Shown: positions 7,635 through 17,031, counted from the stretch's first letter. The stretch is DNA of 64,000 nt from an uncultured Clostridia bacterium (GCA_947631965.1 CANRNL010000011.1:1-64000), one strand, 5' to 3'. Numbers and translations: made by a program. The notes: a model not told the origin generated them from the letters alone.

Positions 7635-7780
7635 TACGGAACAAACCGAGTTCGCCGAAAAAATTTATCGATGTTTTGCTTGCATCATTCAAGCTTTAGA
7701 CAATAAGAATATAACCCCGATATCTGTGCCTGTTCTATCGCTTTCCATAGTTGCTGTCAAAAATTTTGACTGTTTCAAAG

Positions 7781-8267
7781 GCTAAAATGCGTAGCAAAAC
7801 CCAAAAACGATAAAGTTGAAACCTAACTTTACCGTTTTTATTTAAGTTTTTGCACGAGTACATCCGCGAACGGGACGTCGAGGGCGCCGTCCCGTACAAC
7901 CAAATGGACGTGCTTTTTATTGTAGGGTGCGGCGCCCTCGACGCACCGTAGAAATAAAAAATAACCGACAAAAATCCGAAGATTCTTGTCGGAGAGTACC
8001 CAACGGGGCACAATTCACACTAAATTCGCAAGCATACAGCTTGCTCATTAAGTGTTCATTCGAAGCGGCAGCCGATAAAGCGAAGCCGTGACTTATGAAA
8101 TAAGTCGCGGCGAGCTAAAAGGCTCAAAAACTAAAAAAACGCGGCGAAGCCGCGTAATATCTCGCAAAAAGCGACTTGCGCTTTTTGCGAAAGAGCGCCG
8201 AAAACGGCGGTAAAATAAGAAGACCTTGCTATGCAAGGTCTTCGAAAAAATCCGCCGTTTTCGGCGC
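7781..8267 (-). repeat. Composite palindromic repeat, copy B (inverted, truncated)
   Basis: Read on the minus strand it starts at the base after the CCA of tRNA-Ser(GCT) and repeats the order of copy A: the nested GAAGACC hairpin, the GCAAAAAGCG hairpin, the ACACTTAATGAGCAAGC stem-loop, the CCGACAAGAATC unit, the GGTGCG and GGGACG palindromes, then AAACTTAAATAAAAA and stem 1. It breaks off inside stem 2 (GCTACGCAT at about 7790 has no 3' partner), so stems 3-4 are missing. It shares a CATAAGTCACGGCTTCGC segment with copy D that copy A lacks. Confidence 0.85.
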
Positions 8268-8360
8268 TGGCGGAGAAGGAGGGATTTGAACCCTCGCGCC
8301 GCTTTCACGACCTACACCCTTAGCAGGGGCGCCTCTTCGGCCAACTTGAGTACTTCTCCG
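8268..8360 (-). tRNA. tRNA-Ser (anticodon GCT)
   Basis: 93-nt class II tRNA with encoded CCA and a long variable arm. Acceptor CGGAGAAG pairs with CTTCTCCG; the anticodon loop between CCC and GGG carries GCT. Shares the upstream promoter with tRNA-Ser(TGA). Confidence 0.97.
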
Positions 8361-8404
8361 AATTGAAAACAATGATTCACTTTTACCGTCCCGAGTGAGA
8401 AACG

Positions 8405-8491
8405 TGGCGGAGAGGCAGAGATTCGAACTCTGGGTGCTTTCGCATCACTAGTTTTCAAGACTAGCTCCTTAAACCACTCGGACACCTCTCC
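8405..8491 (-). tRNA. tRNA-Ser (anticodon TGA)
   Basis: 87-nt class II tRNA, CCA encoded. Acceptor GGAGAGG/CCTCTCC; the anticodon loop CTTGAAA gives TGA; variable arm GTGATGCGAAAGCAC. It lies 44 bp upstream of tRNA-Ser(GCT) in the same transcript. Confidence 0.97.
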
Positions 8492-8510
8492 ACTTTAACA
8501 AGCGTATTAC

Positions 8511-8539
8511 ATTATAACAGCGAAGTTCGATTTTGTCAA
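8511..8539 (-). promoter_or_regulatory. Sigma-A promoter of the tRNA-Ser pair
   Basis: Minus-strand TTGACA (8534-8539), 17-bp spacer and TATAAT (8511-8516); a full consensus match. Confidence 0.92.
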
Positions 8540-8608
8540 CACTTTTCTGTTTTTATTTTTAATTTAATAATACCATAAACCCGCTCCGGCGCATTGCGGA
8601 CGCTCCTA

Positions 8609-8953
8609 TTAAAACGGCAAGTTCATTCCGCCCGTTATTTTGCTCATTTCGGCGTTGGACTTCTCATCCGCCTTGCGCATAGCCTCGTTGACCGCCGCGC
8701 AAATCAGGTCTTCAAGCATTTCAACGTCGTCGGGGTCTACCGCTTCGGGGTTTATTTTAACGCTTTGAAGCTCCTTTTTGCCGTTTACCGTCACGGTGAC
8801 AACGCCGCCGCCCGCACTTGCTTCAATGGTTTGGTTCTCCATATCCTCCTGCATTTTCGCAAGCTGCTCCTGCATTTTCTGCGCCTGCTTAATCATCTGA
8901 TTCATATTTCCGCCCATTCCGCCCATTCCGCGCGGAAATCCGCCCTTTGCCAT
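8609..8953 (-). CDS. YbaB/EbfC-family nucleoid-associated DNA-binding protein
   Basis: 114-aa small dimeric DNA-binding protein of the YbaB/EbfC family (YaaK in Bacillus). A Gly/Met-rich leader ([17 protein letters not shown]) is followed by the helical [17 protein letters not shown] and the core beta sheet [20 protein letters not shown], then a C-terminal helix ([13 protein letters not shown]). The ATG has AAAGGAG upstream. It follows dnaX by 37 bp, the usual arrangement, but recR, which normally comes next, is absent: the downstream neighbours are tRNA-Ser genes. Confidence 0.93.
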   Translation of the reverse strand: MAKGGFPRGMGGMGGNMNQMIKQAQKMQEQLAKMQEDMENQTIEASAGGGVVTVTVNGKKELQSVKINPEAVDPDDVEMLEDLICAAVNEAMRKADEKSNAEMSKITGGMNLPF

Positions 8954-8990
8954 AATAAAACACTCCTTTTTTTGTTTTTGTTTTATAAAT

Positions 8991-10616
8991 TTATTCGGTT
9001 ATACTCATTTTATCGCCAAACAGTGACTTTTTAGCGATTATGTCGTCTATCGACGGCTTTTTATTATCAATCTTCGCCCGTTTCTCGCCTTTTTTGTAAG
9101 CCGACACCGCCTTGCGCTCACCGCTCACGCTGAAGAACAGCTCCTCAAGGTATTTTATTCCGCCCGGCTTGGCGACCGCTTCATATGCGTAATCGTCGTT
9201 TAGCTCAATCTCTATTTCGCTTCCCGTGTCGATTACGCTTGCGCTCATCATATACATATAAAGCGTTTTGCTGACCTCTTTGATTTTGGCGAGAGCTTCG
9301 CTTCGGTATTTCCACGGCGTTGCTTCCGGAGTCTCCGCGCCTCTATCTTTGGTATCAACGTCTTTTCCGCTTGTACCGACGGCATCTTCGGGTGCGGGCT
9401 TCGCCTTTTGCGGCGAACCGCCGTTTTGAGAGACAGTCTGCGGCGGCACGATATATCCCGCCGAGAGCTTTTTCTCAAGTGCTTCGATTCGAGCCAAAAG
9501 CGAGATGCGGTCGTCCGCACATTGAGGCGACGCCATTCTCACAAGGGCGGTTTCCACCGCGACCGACGGATTGGAAAGGCGTTTCGCCGCGCTTAGCTGC
9601 TCGCCGAGAATATTTATACATCTTATTATTTTCGCAAGAGTGTATTTGCCGCTCTGCTCCGCGTATTGCTCCCGCGCCTGCGCCGATACCTCGGTAAGAT
9701 TTTCTGCGTTTCCCGACGCGCACGCTATAAGCAAATTGCGATAGTGAATTATAAAATCTTCGAGAAAGCTCTGCGCCTCTTTGCCGCGCGAGAGAAAGGA
9801 GTCCGCAGCGGACAGAGCGCGCCCCGCGTCCTCATCCGCTATTGCGTCCGATATATCAAAAAGTATGCTTTTGTCTACTATTCCGACGATTTCAACAACG
9901 TCGGCACGGCTTAAAGTATCTTTGCTGCAAGCGGCGCATCGGTCGAGGATACTCAGCCCGTCACGCATGGAACCGTTTGCAAGCTCCGCGATAAGCTCCG
10001 CCGCGTCGGGAGTTATACCGATATTTTCCGCCGCCGAAATTTTCTCTATGCGGTGCGCTATTTCATCCGCGCTTATTCGCCTGAAATCAAATCGCTGACA
10101 GCGCGAAAGAATGGTTGCGGGCAGCTTAGACGGCTCGGTGGTCGCAAGTATGAATATGACGTGCGCGGGAGGCTCCTCAAGCGTTTTGAGCAGCGCGTTG
10201 AACGCGGACGCGGAAAGCATATGCACCTCGTCGATTATATAGACCTTATACCGACATCCGCTCGAAGGCGTGTAAATAACCTCGTCGCGCAGCTCTCGTA
10301 TATTGTCAACGCCGTTGTTGCTCGCGGCGTCAATCTCGTATACGTCAAAAATACTGCCGTCCGAAATTCCGCGGCAAATCTCGCACTCGTTACACGGGTT
10401 CCCGCTTTGCGGATTTATGCAGTTGACCGCGCGCGATAGTATCTTGGCGGTCGAGGTTTTTCCGGTGCCGCGCGTGCCGCAGAAAAGATACGCGTGCGCA
10501 ACACGCCCGCCCGAGACGCTGTGCTTGAGCGTTTCGGAGATATGCTCCTGCCCGATAACGTCGTCGAATGTCAGCGGACGCCATTTTCGGTAAAGAGCCT
10601 GATACTCGCCTGACAA
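8991..10616 (-). CDS. dnaX: DNA polymerase III subunit gamma/tau
   Basis: 541-aa clamp-loader ATPase. Walker [10 protein letters not shown] near residue 47, the four-cysteine zinc site (CNECEIC with flanking Cys) at about 68-85, Walker B/DExx box IIDEVHMLS near 125, sensor [20 protein letters not shown] near 160-180. A Pro/Ala/Asp-rich linker at about 400-440 leads to a tau-type C-terminal domain, so this is the long form. The in-frame TTG at 10622 lies only 2 nt from GGGAGG; the TTG at 10616 has an 8-nt spacing and gives the familiar [13 protein letters not shown] start. It lies 37 bp downstream of the SRP RNA gene and may be partly read from its promoter. Confidence 0.97.
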   Translation of the reverse strand: MSGEYQALYRKWRPLTFDDVIGQEHISETLKHSVSGGRVAHAYLFCGTRGTGKTSTAKILSRAVNCINPQSGNPCNECEICRGISDGSIFDVYEIDAASNNGVDNIRELRDEVIYTPSSGCRYKVYIIDEVHMLSASAFNALLKTLEEPPAHVIFILATTEPSKLPATILSRCQRFDFRRISADEIAHRIEKISAAENIGITPDAAELIAELANGSMRDGLSILDRCAACSKDTLSRADVVEIVGIVDKSILFDISDAIADEDAGRALSAADSFLSRGKEAQSFLEDFIIHYRNLLIACASGNAENLTEVSAQAREQYAEQSGKYTLAKIIRCINILGEQLSAAKRLSNPSVAVETALVRMASPQCADDRISLLARIEALEKKLSAGYIVPPQTVSQNGGSPQKAKPAPEDAVGTSGKDVDTKDRGAETPEATPWKYRSEALAKIKEVSKTLYMYMMSASVIDTGSEIEIELNDDYAYEAVAKPGGIKYLEELFFSVSGERKAVSAYKKGEKRAKIDNKKPSIDDIIAKKSLFGDKMSITE

Positions 10617-10653
10617 CGGCAAAACCTCCCTTTTGTTATATCAAATAAAATAA

Positions 10654-10923
10654 GCCACACCCTTGAGTTTGAACATATGCCTACACGCGTTACCCGTACA
10701 GTTAGCTCCGGTCTGGCTTCCTTACGGCACATCAGAGTGACTGCTTATTGCTGCTGCATTCCTGCCCTGACAAGGTTCACAGGTTCCGATTGCGTAAGAC
10801 CAAACCATCAACACCACTTATACGAGGCAGACCGCACAGGATATGCCCTCGGCACAAGTTGTCATCCCCACTTTAGCGGATTGAGGGTTACAAGGCACCG
10901 CTGCCGCCCCGATTTAGTGTGAC
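10654..10923 (-). ncRNA. ffs: Signal recognition particle RNA (large bacterial type, scRNA/ffs)
   Basis: About 270 nt. The conserved SRP54-binding helix 8 is recognisable (TGTCAGGGCAGGAATGCAGC around 10755-10775). The 5' Alu-type region and closing stem GTCACAC/GTGTGGC (10917-10923 with 10654-10660) define the ends. The transcription start predicted from its -10 element falls at the first base of that stem. It would form the SRP with Ffh to target membrane proteins. Placement just upstream of dnaX matches Bacillus scr-dnaX. Confidence 0.92.
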
Positions 10924-10929
10924 TTAAAT

Positions 10930-10958
10930 ATTATACACAAAAAGAGAAGTATTGTCAA
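10930..10958 (-). promoter_or_regulatory. Sigma-A promoter of the SRP RNA
   Basis: Minus-strand TTGACA (10953-10958), 17-bp spacer, TATAAT (10930-10935), about 7 nt before the RNA 5' end. Confidence 0.92.
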
Positions 10959-11009
10959 CCATACGGCGCGTTGGAAAAATAAAAAATGAGAAATTTTCCG
11001 AAAAAACTA

Positions 11010-11038
11010 TTGACAAACTGTTTGGCAGATAGTATAAT
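11010..11038 (+). promoter_or_regulatory. Sigma-A promoter of tRNA-Lys
   Basis: TTGACA (11010-11015), 17-bp spacer, TATAAT (11033-11038). Confidence 0.92.
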
Positions 11039-11062
11039 ATTGTGTGTTCGTGATACGGATAT

Positions 11063-11138
11063 GCACCATTAGCTCAGCTGGTAGAGCACCTGACTCTTAA
11101 TCAGGGTGTCCAGGGTTCGAGCCCCTGATGGTGTACCA
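11063..11138 (+). tRNA. tRNA-Lys (anticodon CTT)
   Basis: 76-nt cloverleaf with encoded CCA. Acceptor GCACCAT/ATGGTGT (first pair G-T), D-arm AGCTCAGCTGGTAGAGC, anticodon loop CTCTTAA (CTT), T-loop GTTCGAGCC. Confidence 0.96.
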
Positions 11139-11176
11139 AATCGTGGCGAACCAAAACGGTTCGCCGCGATTTTTTG
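11139..11176 (+). terminator. Intrinsic terminator after tRNA-Lys
   Basis: AATCGTGGCGAACC/GGTTCGCCGCGATT stem with a short A-rich loop, then TTTTTT. A near-identical hairpin arm follows the initiator tRNA at 53150-53182. Confidence 0.88.
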
Positions 11177-11238
11177 TTTTTCGGATTTAATGTTAGGGGC
11201 GAGCGAAACGAACGTTACGGTTATGATAATTCAATCGG

Positions 11239-11268
11239 TTGACAGGCGCGGATATAAAATGGTAAAAT
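11239..11268 (+). promoter_or_regulatory. Promoter of the WG-repeat protein gene
   Basis: TTGACA (11239-11244), 18-bp spacer, TAAAAT (11263-11268). It leaves a leader of about 100 nt with no obvious structure before the gene. Confidence 0.65.
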
Positions 11269-11375
11269 GTAAAAAGAGAGGGCATAGCGCTAATATTTAA
11301 GTTTTGTCTTTGCGATATCTGGCATTATTCTAAAATCTATTACAAATATATGCAAGTTTTTAAAGGAGAGAGCTT

Positions 11376-12683
11376 ATGAAAAAATCAATTTTTGTAGTAT
11401 TTATTTTTATGTTTTTGACTACTTGCGTATCGGCGCAAGAGCAAAAAAACGAACAGATTTTTGCGGAGAAAGTTAATTATACAATAAAAGTGGACGGATT
11501 GGTAAAGTCGTTTTTAAATCCGATAGTAACGATAGACGACAGGACATACATTCCGCTCAGAGAATTATCGGAGTTGTTGGGATATGATGTTGAATGGAAC
11601 GAAGAAACTCAGACAATAGAAATAGAGACCGACACTCAAAAAGAAGCTGAAACAACTAACTATGACGAACAGAAAAATACCGGCGAGGAATGGCTTATTT
11701 TTATAGAGAACAATAAGTACGGTTATATGGATAAATATGGAAGTATTAAAATACCTGCTCAATTTGATTGGGCAAAAGATTTTGTCGACGGAGTAGCAAT
11801 AGTTGGTAATAATGTGGAAAATTGGAGGGATATTCCTACCGATTCGGGTATAAGCTTTTATGATTGCGGTGTAGTCAATGTTGACGGAGAATTGGTTGTA
11901 CCGATTAAATATTCATATATTTGGGATTTTAATGAAGGCTTGGCGTTGGCGAAAGAAAACGATGATTCTGAGCCCTATTATATTGATAAAGAAGGAAATA
12001 AATCTTCGCAGAAGGTTATAGGCAATAAATTTTTTACCAAAGGTGTGAGTCCAAAACTTTTAAGAGGCGGTTCCGAATATCCTATACCGGATCCCCCTCC
12101 CGAGGTATGGTCATATATTGACAGCAACGGAATACAGGCGACCGATAATGAATATGAATATGCGGAAGATTTTTATGATGGATATGCAATCGTCAAAAAT
12201 AATGGCAAGTACGGCATTATTGATACCGATTTTAATGTAGTGGTTGATTACAAATATGATAGTTTAAGAAAAATAGACGACATTCTTTATGATGCGGTAA
12301 AGGGCGGAAAGCACGGAGTGATTGATACAAACGATAATACGGTAATTGATTTTGATTATTGGCGGATAGGCAGAAAGTTCTCCGAAGGATTGTTACCCGT
12401 GTTCCTTGAGAAAGATAATGCTGCTTATGTTGATAAAAACGGAAAAATCCGTTTTAAATCAAAATTCAGTGATGTCGATATATTTGTTGGCGGATATGCA
12501 TGCGTTAAAGATAAGGCGACAGGTAAATACGGAGTTATTGACAGCGAGGGGAATTACATAATTACTCCGGAATACTATTACTTATTACCAAGCCAATCCG
12601 GAATTTTCAAGGCTTATGATCAAGCCGGAAAAGACTATTATTACATCAATATAAAAGGTGAAAAAATTATACCGCATTCATAA
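11376..12683 (+). CDS. Exported WG-repeat protein with copper-amine-oxidase-like stalk domain
   Basis: 435-aa secreted protein. Signal peptide at 1-20 (hydrophobic core FVVFIFMFLTTCVSA). Residues about 30-80 form a stalk domain of the 'Cu amine oxidase N-terminal' type (TYIPLRELSELLGYDVEWNE), a fold common in exported clostridial proteins and not itself an oxidase. From about 105 there are seven or eight WG beta repeats, each of the form YGYMDKYGSIKIPAQFDWA with a trailing EGLA-type turn. Ligand and function are unknown; WG repeats are thought to mediate binding. AAAGGAG precedes the ATG. The gene is noticeably AT-rich and follows a tRNA, so transfer is possible. Confidence 0.8.
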   Translation: MKKSIFVVFIFMFLTTCVSAQEQKNEQIFAEKVNYTIKVDGLVKSFLNPIVTIDDRTYIPLRELSELLGYDVEWNEETQTIEIETDTQKEAETTNYDEQKNTGEEWLIFIENNKYGYMDKYGSIKIPAQFDWAKDFVDGVAIVGNNVENWRDIPTDSGISFYDCGVVNVDGELVVPIKYSYIWDFNEGLALAKENDDSEPYYIDKEGNKSSQKVIGNKFFTKGVSPKLLRGGSEYPIPDPPPEVWSYIDSNGIQATDNEYEYAEDFYDGYAIVKNNGKYGIIDTDFNVVVDYKYDSLRKIDDILYDAVKGGKHGVIDTNDNTVIDFDYWRIGRKFSEGLLPVFLEKDNAAYVDKNGKIRFKSKFSDVDIFVGGYACVKDKATGKYGVIDSEGNYIITPEYYYLLPSQSGIFKAYDQAGKDYYYINIKGEKIIPHS

Positions 12684-12767
12684 AAATGTTGAAAAATACG
12701 GAGAGTTCTATTTAAAATAACAGCACCGAAAAAATTTGCGGCAAATATTTTCATAATAAAATCAGCA

Positions 12768-12816
12768 AAAGTCCGATTAAAGACGAGGAGGTTTTTCGTT
12801 TTTAATCGGACTTTTT
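12768..12816. terminator. Bidirectional terminator between convergent genes
   Basis: AAGTCCGATTAAA/TTTAATCGGACTT stem with T-rich flanks on both strands. It lies between the WG-repeat gene (+) and the UvrA-like gene (-). Confidence 0.85.
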
Positions 12817-12824
12817 ATATTTCT

Positions 12825-15347
12825 TTATTTTTCGGTCATATACCGTTTCAGGTATGCGCCTGTTTTACTGCGCTCACATTCGCAGACCTCGCGCGGCGTA
12901 CCCGCCACGACGATCTCGCCGCCCCGAACGCCTCCTTCGGGCCCCATATCAATCACATAATCTGCATTCTTTATAACATCCAAATCATGCTCTATAACTA
13001 TCACGGTCGCTCCGTTTTCAATCAATTTTTGGAATACGCCGAGCAGGGTTCTGACGTTCAGCGGGTGCAGACCTATGGTCGGCTCGTCGAACACAAACAC
13101 CGTGTCCGCCTGCCCCTTTCCCATTTCTTCGGCGAGCTTCAGCCGCTGGGCTTCTCCTCCCGAAAGGCTCGGAGTCTGCTCGCCCAGCGTCAGATAACCG
13201 AGTCCAAGCTCCGAAAGCACGCGAAGCCGCCTCTCAACGCGGGGAATGTCCGCGCACGCGACGAGCGCTTCGTCCACGCTCATATCCATAAGTTCGGGGA
13301 GAGTGCTTGCCCGTCCCCCTTTTTTGGGCACACGGCAGATAAGGCTCGCCATTTTTGAATAACGCGAGCCGTCGCAGTCGGGGCACGGGATTTCAACATC
13401 GGGAAGAAACTGCACGTCGAGACTTATGCTTCCAGTGCCGTCGCAGACGGGACACCTCAGCTTGCCCGTATTATATGAAAAGTCGCCCGACTTCAGCCCT
13501 CTCTCTTTCGCGTCCGCGGTTCTCGCAAACACCTTTCGCAGTTCGTCGTGTACGTCGGCGTAGGTCGCGACGGTGGAGCGCACGTTGACCCCTATCGGGG
13601 TCGCGTCAATCAGCTTGACGTGAGAGATACCCTCGGCGGAGATTGATTTTATATGCTTTGGTAGCTTTTTGCCCCGTACAGACGCTTCGAGGGCGGGAAT
13701 AAGGCTCTCCAAAATCATCGTGGTCTTGCCCGAACCCGAAACGCCCGTCACCGCGATAAGCCGTCCTTTCGGGAAATCGGCTTCCAGCGGCTTTACGGTG
13801 TGTATTTCGGACGTGGACAGATGAATTTTTCCGAGAGAAAAGAGCTGAGACGGCTCGACCGGCTCTCTTACGTCTATGGTCGACTTACCTGTGAGAAAGC
13901 CGCCTATCTGAGAGTTGGGGTCGTTTTCAACCTCCCTGAGAGTGCCCTGCGCTATGATTCTTCCGCCGCCCGCACCCGCGTCGGGTCCGAGTTCGATGAG
14001 CCAGTCGGCTTCGGAAAGCACATTGGTATCGTGGTCTACCAGAACCACCGAATTGCCGTCGGCAACCAGGTCGTGCATAACGCCGCTTAGTCCCTCAAGG
14101 TTGGAGGGGTGCAGACCTATGGACGGCTCGTCGAGGACATACAAAACGCCGGTCGTGCGGTTACGCACCGCGCGCGCAAGCTGCATCCTTTGCCGCTCTC
14201 CGGTGGAAAGAGTGGACGCGGCGCGGTCAAGGGTGAGATATGAAAGACCCAAATCGGTAAGGCGTTTCGCGGCGCTTTGGAACGATTCGCATATGCTCTC
14301 CGCCATCGGGCGCATCTCCTCGGGAAGAGACTTAGGAACTCCGTCCACCCACTGCGTCAGGTCGGAAAGTGTCATTGTGCAGACCTCGGCGAGCGAAATA
14401 CCGCGAAGCTTCGGCGCGCGCGCCGCGTCGCTGAGCCTCGTGCCGCCGCAGTCGGGACAGATGTCCTGCCGCAAAAACTTCTCGACCCGCTTCATACCCT
14501 TTTCGTCCTTGACCTTTGACAGTGCGTTTTCGACGGTGTAGGTGGCGTTAAAGTAGGTAAAGTCCATATCTCCGGCGGCGCCGCTGGTTTTATTCTGATA
14601 TATTATATTTTTCTTTACGGCGGGTCCGTGGAAAACTATGTCGCGCTCCTTTTCGGTCAGCTCCCGAAACGGCACGTCGGTACGCACACCCATCTCGCGG
14701 GCAATGTCTTTCATAAGCGACCACATAAGCGTCTGCCACGGCGCGACCGCGCCCTCGTCGATAGACAAGGACTCGTCGGGGACCAGCGTGGACTCGTCCA
14801 CGATACGGACTATACCTGTGCCGTCGCACCTTTTGCATGCGCCCTGACTGTTAAACGCAAGCTCCTCCGCGCCGGGCGCGAAAAAATGCTCGCCGCATAC
14901 CGGACAGACAAGCGAAAGCTCCGCCGCGACATTCAAAGAAGGATCCGCATAGTGTCCGTTCGGGCAGCGGTGGGAGGCAAGACGGGAAAACATCAGCCGC
15001 AGACTGTTCAAAAGCTCGGTGCCCGTTCCGAACGTGCTTCTTATTCCGGGTACGCCGGGACGCTGACGAAGCGCGAGCGCGGCGGGAACATAAAGCACCT
15101 CGTCGACTTGCGCCTTCTCCGCCTGCGTCATTCTTCTGCGCGTATATGTGGACAGGGACTCCAGATAGCGGCGCGAGCCTTCGGCATACAAAATACCGAG
15201 AGCCAGCGAGGACTTGCCCGAACCCGAAACGCCCGCGACGCCCACAATTTTATTGAGCGGTATATCAACGTCGATATTTTTCAGGTTGTGTACATGTCCG
15301 CCGCGAATTTTAATTTTGTCCGGCGCGTTAAAGCTTTTGTTTTTCAT
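12825..15347 (-). CDS. UvrA-family excinuclease ATPase (short UvrA/UvrA2 type)
   Basis: 840-aa tandem ABC ATPase. First Walker A GVAGVSGSGKSSLALG near residue 42, zinc-type motif CPVCGEHF near 150; first signature LSTGERQRMQLARA near 395 and Walker B VLYVLDEPSIGLHP. Second Walker A VTGVSGSGKTTMILES near 540, second zinc site CPVCDGTG...CPDCDGSR near 655, second signature SLSGGEAQRLKLAEEMGKG and VFDEPTIGLHPLNVRTLL. Canonical UvrA is about 940 aa; the shorter length and divergent first half suggest the UvrA2 class, linked to DNA-adduct or drug tolerance rather than core repair. ATG 15347 has GGGAG 8 nt upstream; the in-frame ATG at 15362 has none. Confidence 0.85.
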   Translation of the reverse strand: MKNKSFNAPDKIKIRGGHVHNLKNIDVDIPLNKIVGVAGVSGSGKSSLALGILYAEGSRRYLESLSTYTRRRMTQAEKAQVDEVLYVPAALALRQRPGVPGIRSTFGTGTELLNSLRLMFSRLASHRCPNGHYADPSLNVAAELSLVCPVCGEHFFAPGAEELAFNSQGACKRCDGTGIVRIVDESTLVPDESLSIDEGAVAPWQTLMWSLMKDIAREMGVRTDVPFRELTEKERDIVFHGPAVKKNIIYQNKTSGAAGDMDFTYFNATYTVENALSKVKDEKGMKRVEKFLRQDICPDCGGTRLSDAARAPKLRGISLAEVCTMTLSDLTQWVDGVPKSLPEEMRPMAESICESFQSAAKRLTDLGLSYLTLDRAASTLSTGERQRMQLARAVRNRTTGVLYVLDEPSIGLHPSNLEGLSGVMHDLVADGNSVVLVDHDTNVLSEADWLIELGPDAGAGGGRIIAQGTLREVENDPNSQIGGFLTGKSTIDVREPVEPSQLFSLGKIHLSTSEIHTVKPLEADFPKGRLIAVTGVSGSGKTTMILESLIPALEASVRGKKLPKHIKSISAEGISHVKLIDATPIGVNVRSTVATYADVHDELRKVFARTADAKERGLKSGDFSYNTGKLRCPVCDGTGSISLDVQFLPDVEIPCPDCDGSRYSKMASLICRVPKKGGRASTLPELMDMSVDEALVACADIPRVERRLRVLSELGLGYLTLGEQTPSLSGGEAQRLKLAEEMGKGQADTVFVFDEPTIGLHPLNVRTLLGVFQKLIENGATVIVIEHDLDVIKNADYVIDMGPEGGVRGGEIVVAGTPREVCECERSKTGAYLKRYMTEK

Positions 15348-15397
15348 TTGTAATACTCCCATATTAATCGGATTTTTATGTCTGTTCCTTTTTTGTT

Positions 15398-15426
15398 ATT
15401 ATACATCCGCCGCGGAGATTTATCAA
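15398..15426 (-). promoter_or_regulatory. Promoter of the UvrA-family gene
   Basis: Minus-strand TTGATA (15421-15426), 17-bp spacer, TATAAT (15398-15403). Confidence 0.8.
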
Positions 15427-15443
15427 CAGTTTTTATACGAAAA

Positions 15444-15468
15444 TGCAGACCTCTCATCGAGGTCTGCA
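15444..15468 (-). terminator. Hairpin terminator after sipL
   Basis: TGCAGACCTC/GAGGTCTGCA stem with a 5-nt loop, followed on the minus strand by TTTTCG. It lies 12 bp after the sipL stop. Confidence 0.7.
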
Positions 15469-15480
15469 CGGCTTATGTTT

Positions 15481-17031
15481 TTATCTTAATATAAACAGTC
15501 TTTGCCCTATCTGGAGGTTGTCGCTGTCCACGTTATTATGCTCCAGAATATTTTCAACCGTGGTGCGGTAACGCTTCGCGATATTCCAGAGCGTGTCGCC
15601 CGGTTGAACGAAATACACTGTCATATTCGGCAGCGACGGCATTGGCGCGTCCTCGTTCCACTCTATTTCCTCGACCGCCGTAAAGCCGTTTTCGGTCACT
15701 ATTTTAACGGTTATCCCGATAACGCAGCGCAGTTCTATATCGCGCATCGCGCCGAGCTTATAGTTTATATGCTCTATTTCGGCTCTCGCGTCGCACACCG
15801 CTCCGCTTTCCATATCGGGGACATTGAATATATGATTGAACTTTATCGAGTGGGGGAAGTCCGCGACTGGCATATTTTCATCTTCCGACATATAAAGAAT
15901 ATTTACCGAAACAACGCCGTCGATTATAACCTTGCCGTCCTCCGCTCTGATGCTTTCAACGTGCGGATTTGCGACGCAGTTGAAAACCTGCGATATATTG
16001 GGCATATATTCGGGAAGCTCGGTCATATCCTTTTGTGTGACCTGCGCGGTGAGTTTGTCTATTATGCGCTCGATGTTATATACTTTATTTATACACACCG
16101 CTTCGCCGCGCAGCGCGTATGCGTCCGAAACGGTGTTTATATTCAAGGTTTCGCTGCCCTTGACCGCGGCGCCTATAACAGCCTCAACGCCGAGCAGTCG
16201 TCTGTCGCCGTCCGCATCCTCCATAACCTCGCAGTATATGTCCTTTACGCTGTAATCCGCTTCGCCGTCTAAGGCGTCGTTGGAGCCCGCAACGTCTATG
16301 GTTTCCTCAAACGGGACCACGGTTTCGAGGAATTGCAGACTTTCATTCTCATCCGCACTGAGATACAGCACAACTATTTTAACCTCGCCGCTCAGCGTAA
16401 CGGAGTTTTCGAGCATATGTATTTCACGCGGTATAACCGTCGCATCCGCCTTTAAAACCTCGCCGATTGACGGTTTCCCCGCCGGCAGTTCGATTTGCTG
16501 ACGCACGGTTATCCCCTGCTCGCTTTCGCAGGCGGAATTTAAAACCCGAACCGTCTTTTTCGCAATTTCAATCGGAACATCCTCGTCCGTTCCGACCGCA
16601 AGCTCGGCCGTTGCGGAGACGGTCGCCTTTACGTTGATACCCACCGTGCCTCTAATATTTATTTTGCGGCTGTTTATGAGCGAAAAGCCCATATTTTCCA
16701 CTTCGGCCTCTGCCGTCAGAACAGGAGTTTGACCGTCGCGGCTTATATCAGTCATATAGCGGAACGGGAGCGACGAAGTCATTGACTTAACCTGTCCGGA
16801 ATCGCCGTCGGGCAGGTAGAGAATATTTACTTTAAGCTCACCCGACACAAAAGCGCGGTCGCCGCTTATGCTTTTATCGGTAATAATAACGTTTCCGTCC
16901 GCCTGAAGCACCTTTGATATGTCCGGCTTGACGTCGGGAACTATGAGGTCGCCTTCAACCGTCGTCTGTCCGTATTTGGTGCATATAATTTCATTTAAAT
17001 TCAGCGTTTCCTTTTTCAAACTTATCGACAT
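15481..17031 (-). CDS. sipL: SipL-like sporulation protein: DUF3794 repeats plus C-terminal LysM
   Basis: 516-aa spore-envelope protein. Residues 1-450 contain three DUF3794 units, each with a GDLIVPDVKPDISKVLQADG-like start (residues 28, about 190 and about 345), and the C-terminus has a LysM domain (YFVQPGDTLWNIAKRY ... LQIGQRLFIL). In Clostridioides difficile, SipL of the same length and layout binds SpoIVA and is needed for spore coat assembly around the forespore. The ATG follows GGGGG. It is divergent from bofA across 138 bp, consistent with shared mother-cell timing, although no unambiguous sigma-E promoter is visible for it. Confidence 0.9.
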   Translation of the reverse strand: MSISLKKETLNLNEIICTKYGQTTVEGDLIVPDVKPDISKVLQADGNVIITDKSISGDRAFVSGELKVNILYLPDGDSGQVKSMTSSLPFRYMTDISRDGQTPVLTAEAEVENMGFSLINSRKINIRGTVGINVKATVSATAELAVGTDEDVPIEIAKKTVRVLNSACESEQGITVRQQIELPAGKPSIGEVLKADATVIPREIHMLENSVTLSGEVKIVVLYLSADENESLQFLETVVPFEETIDVAGSNDALDGEADYSVKDIYCEVMEDADGDRRLLGVEAVIGAAVKGSETLNINTVSDAYALRGEAVCINKVYNIERIIDKLTAQVTQKDMTELPEYMPNISQVFNCVANPHVESIRAEDGKVIIDGVVSVNILYMSEDENMPVADFPHSIKFNHIFNVPDMESGAVCDARAEIEHINYKLGAMRDIELRCVIGITVKIVTENGFTAVEEIEWNEDAPMPSLPNMTVYFVQPGDTLWNIAKRYRTTVENILEHNNVDSDNLQIGQRLFILR

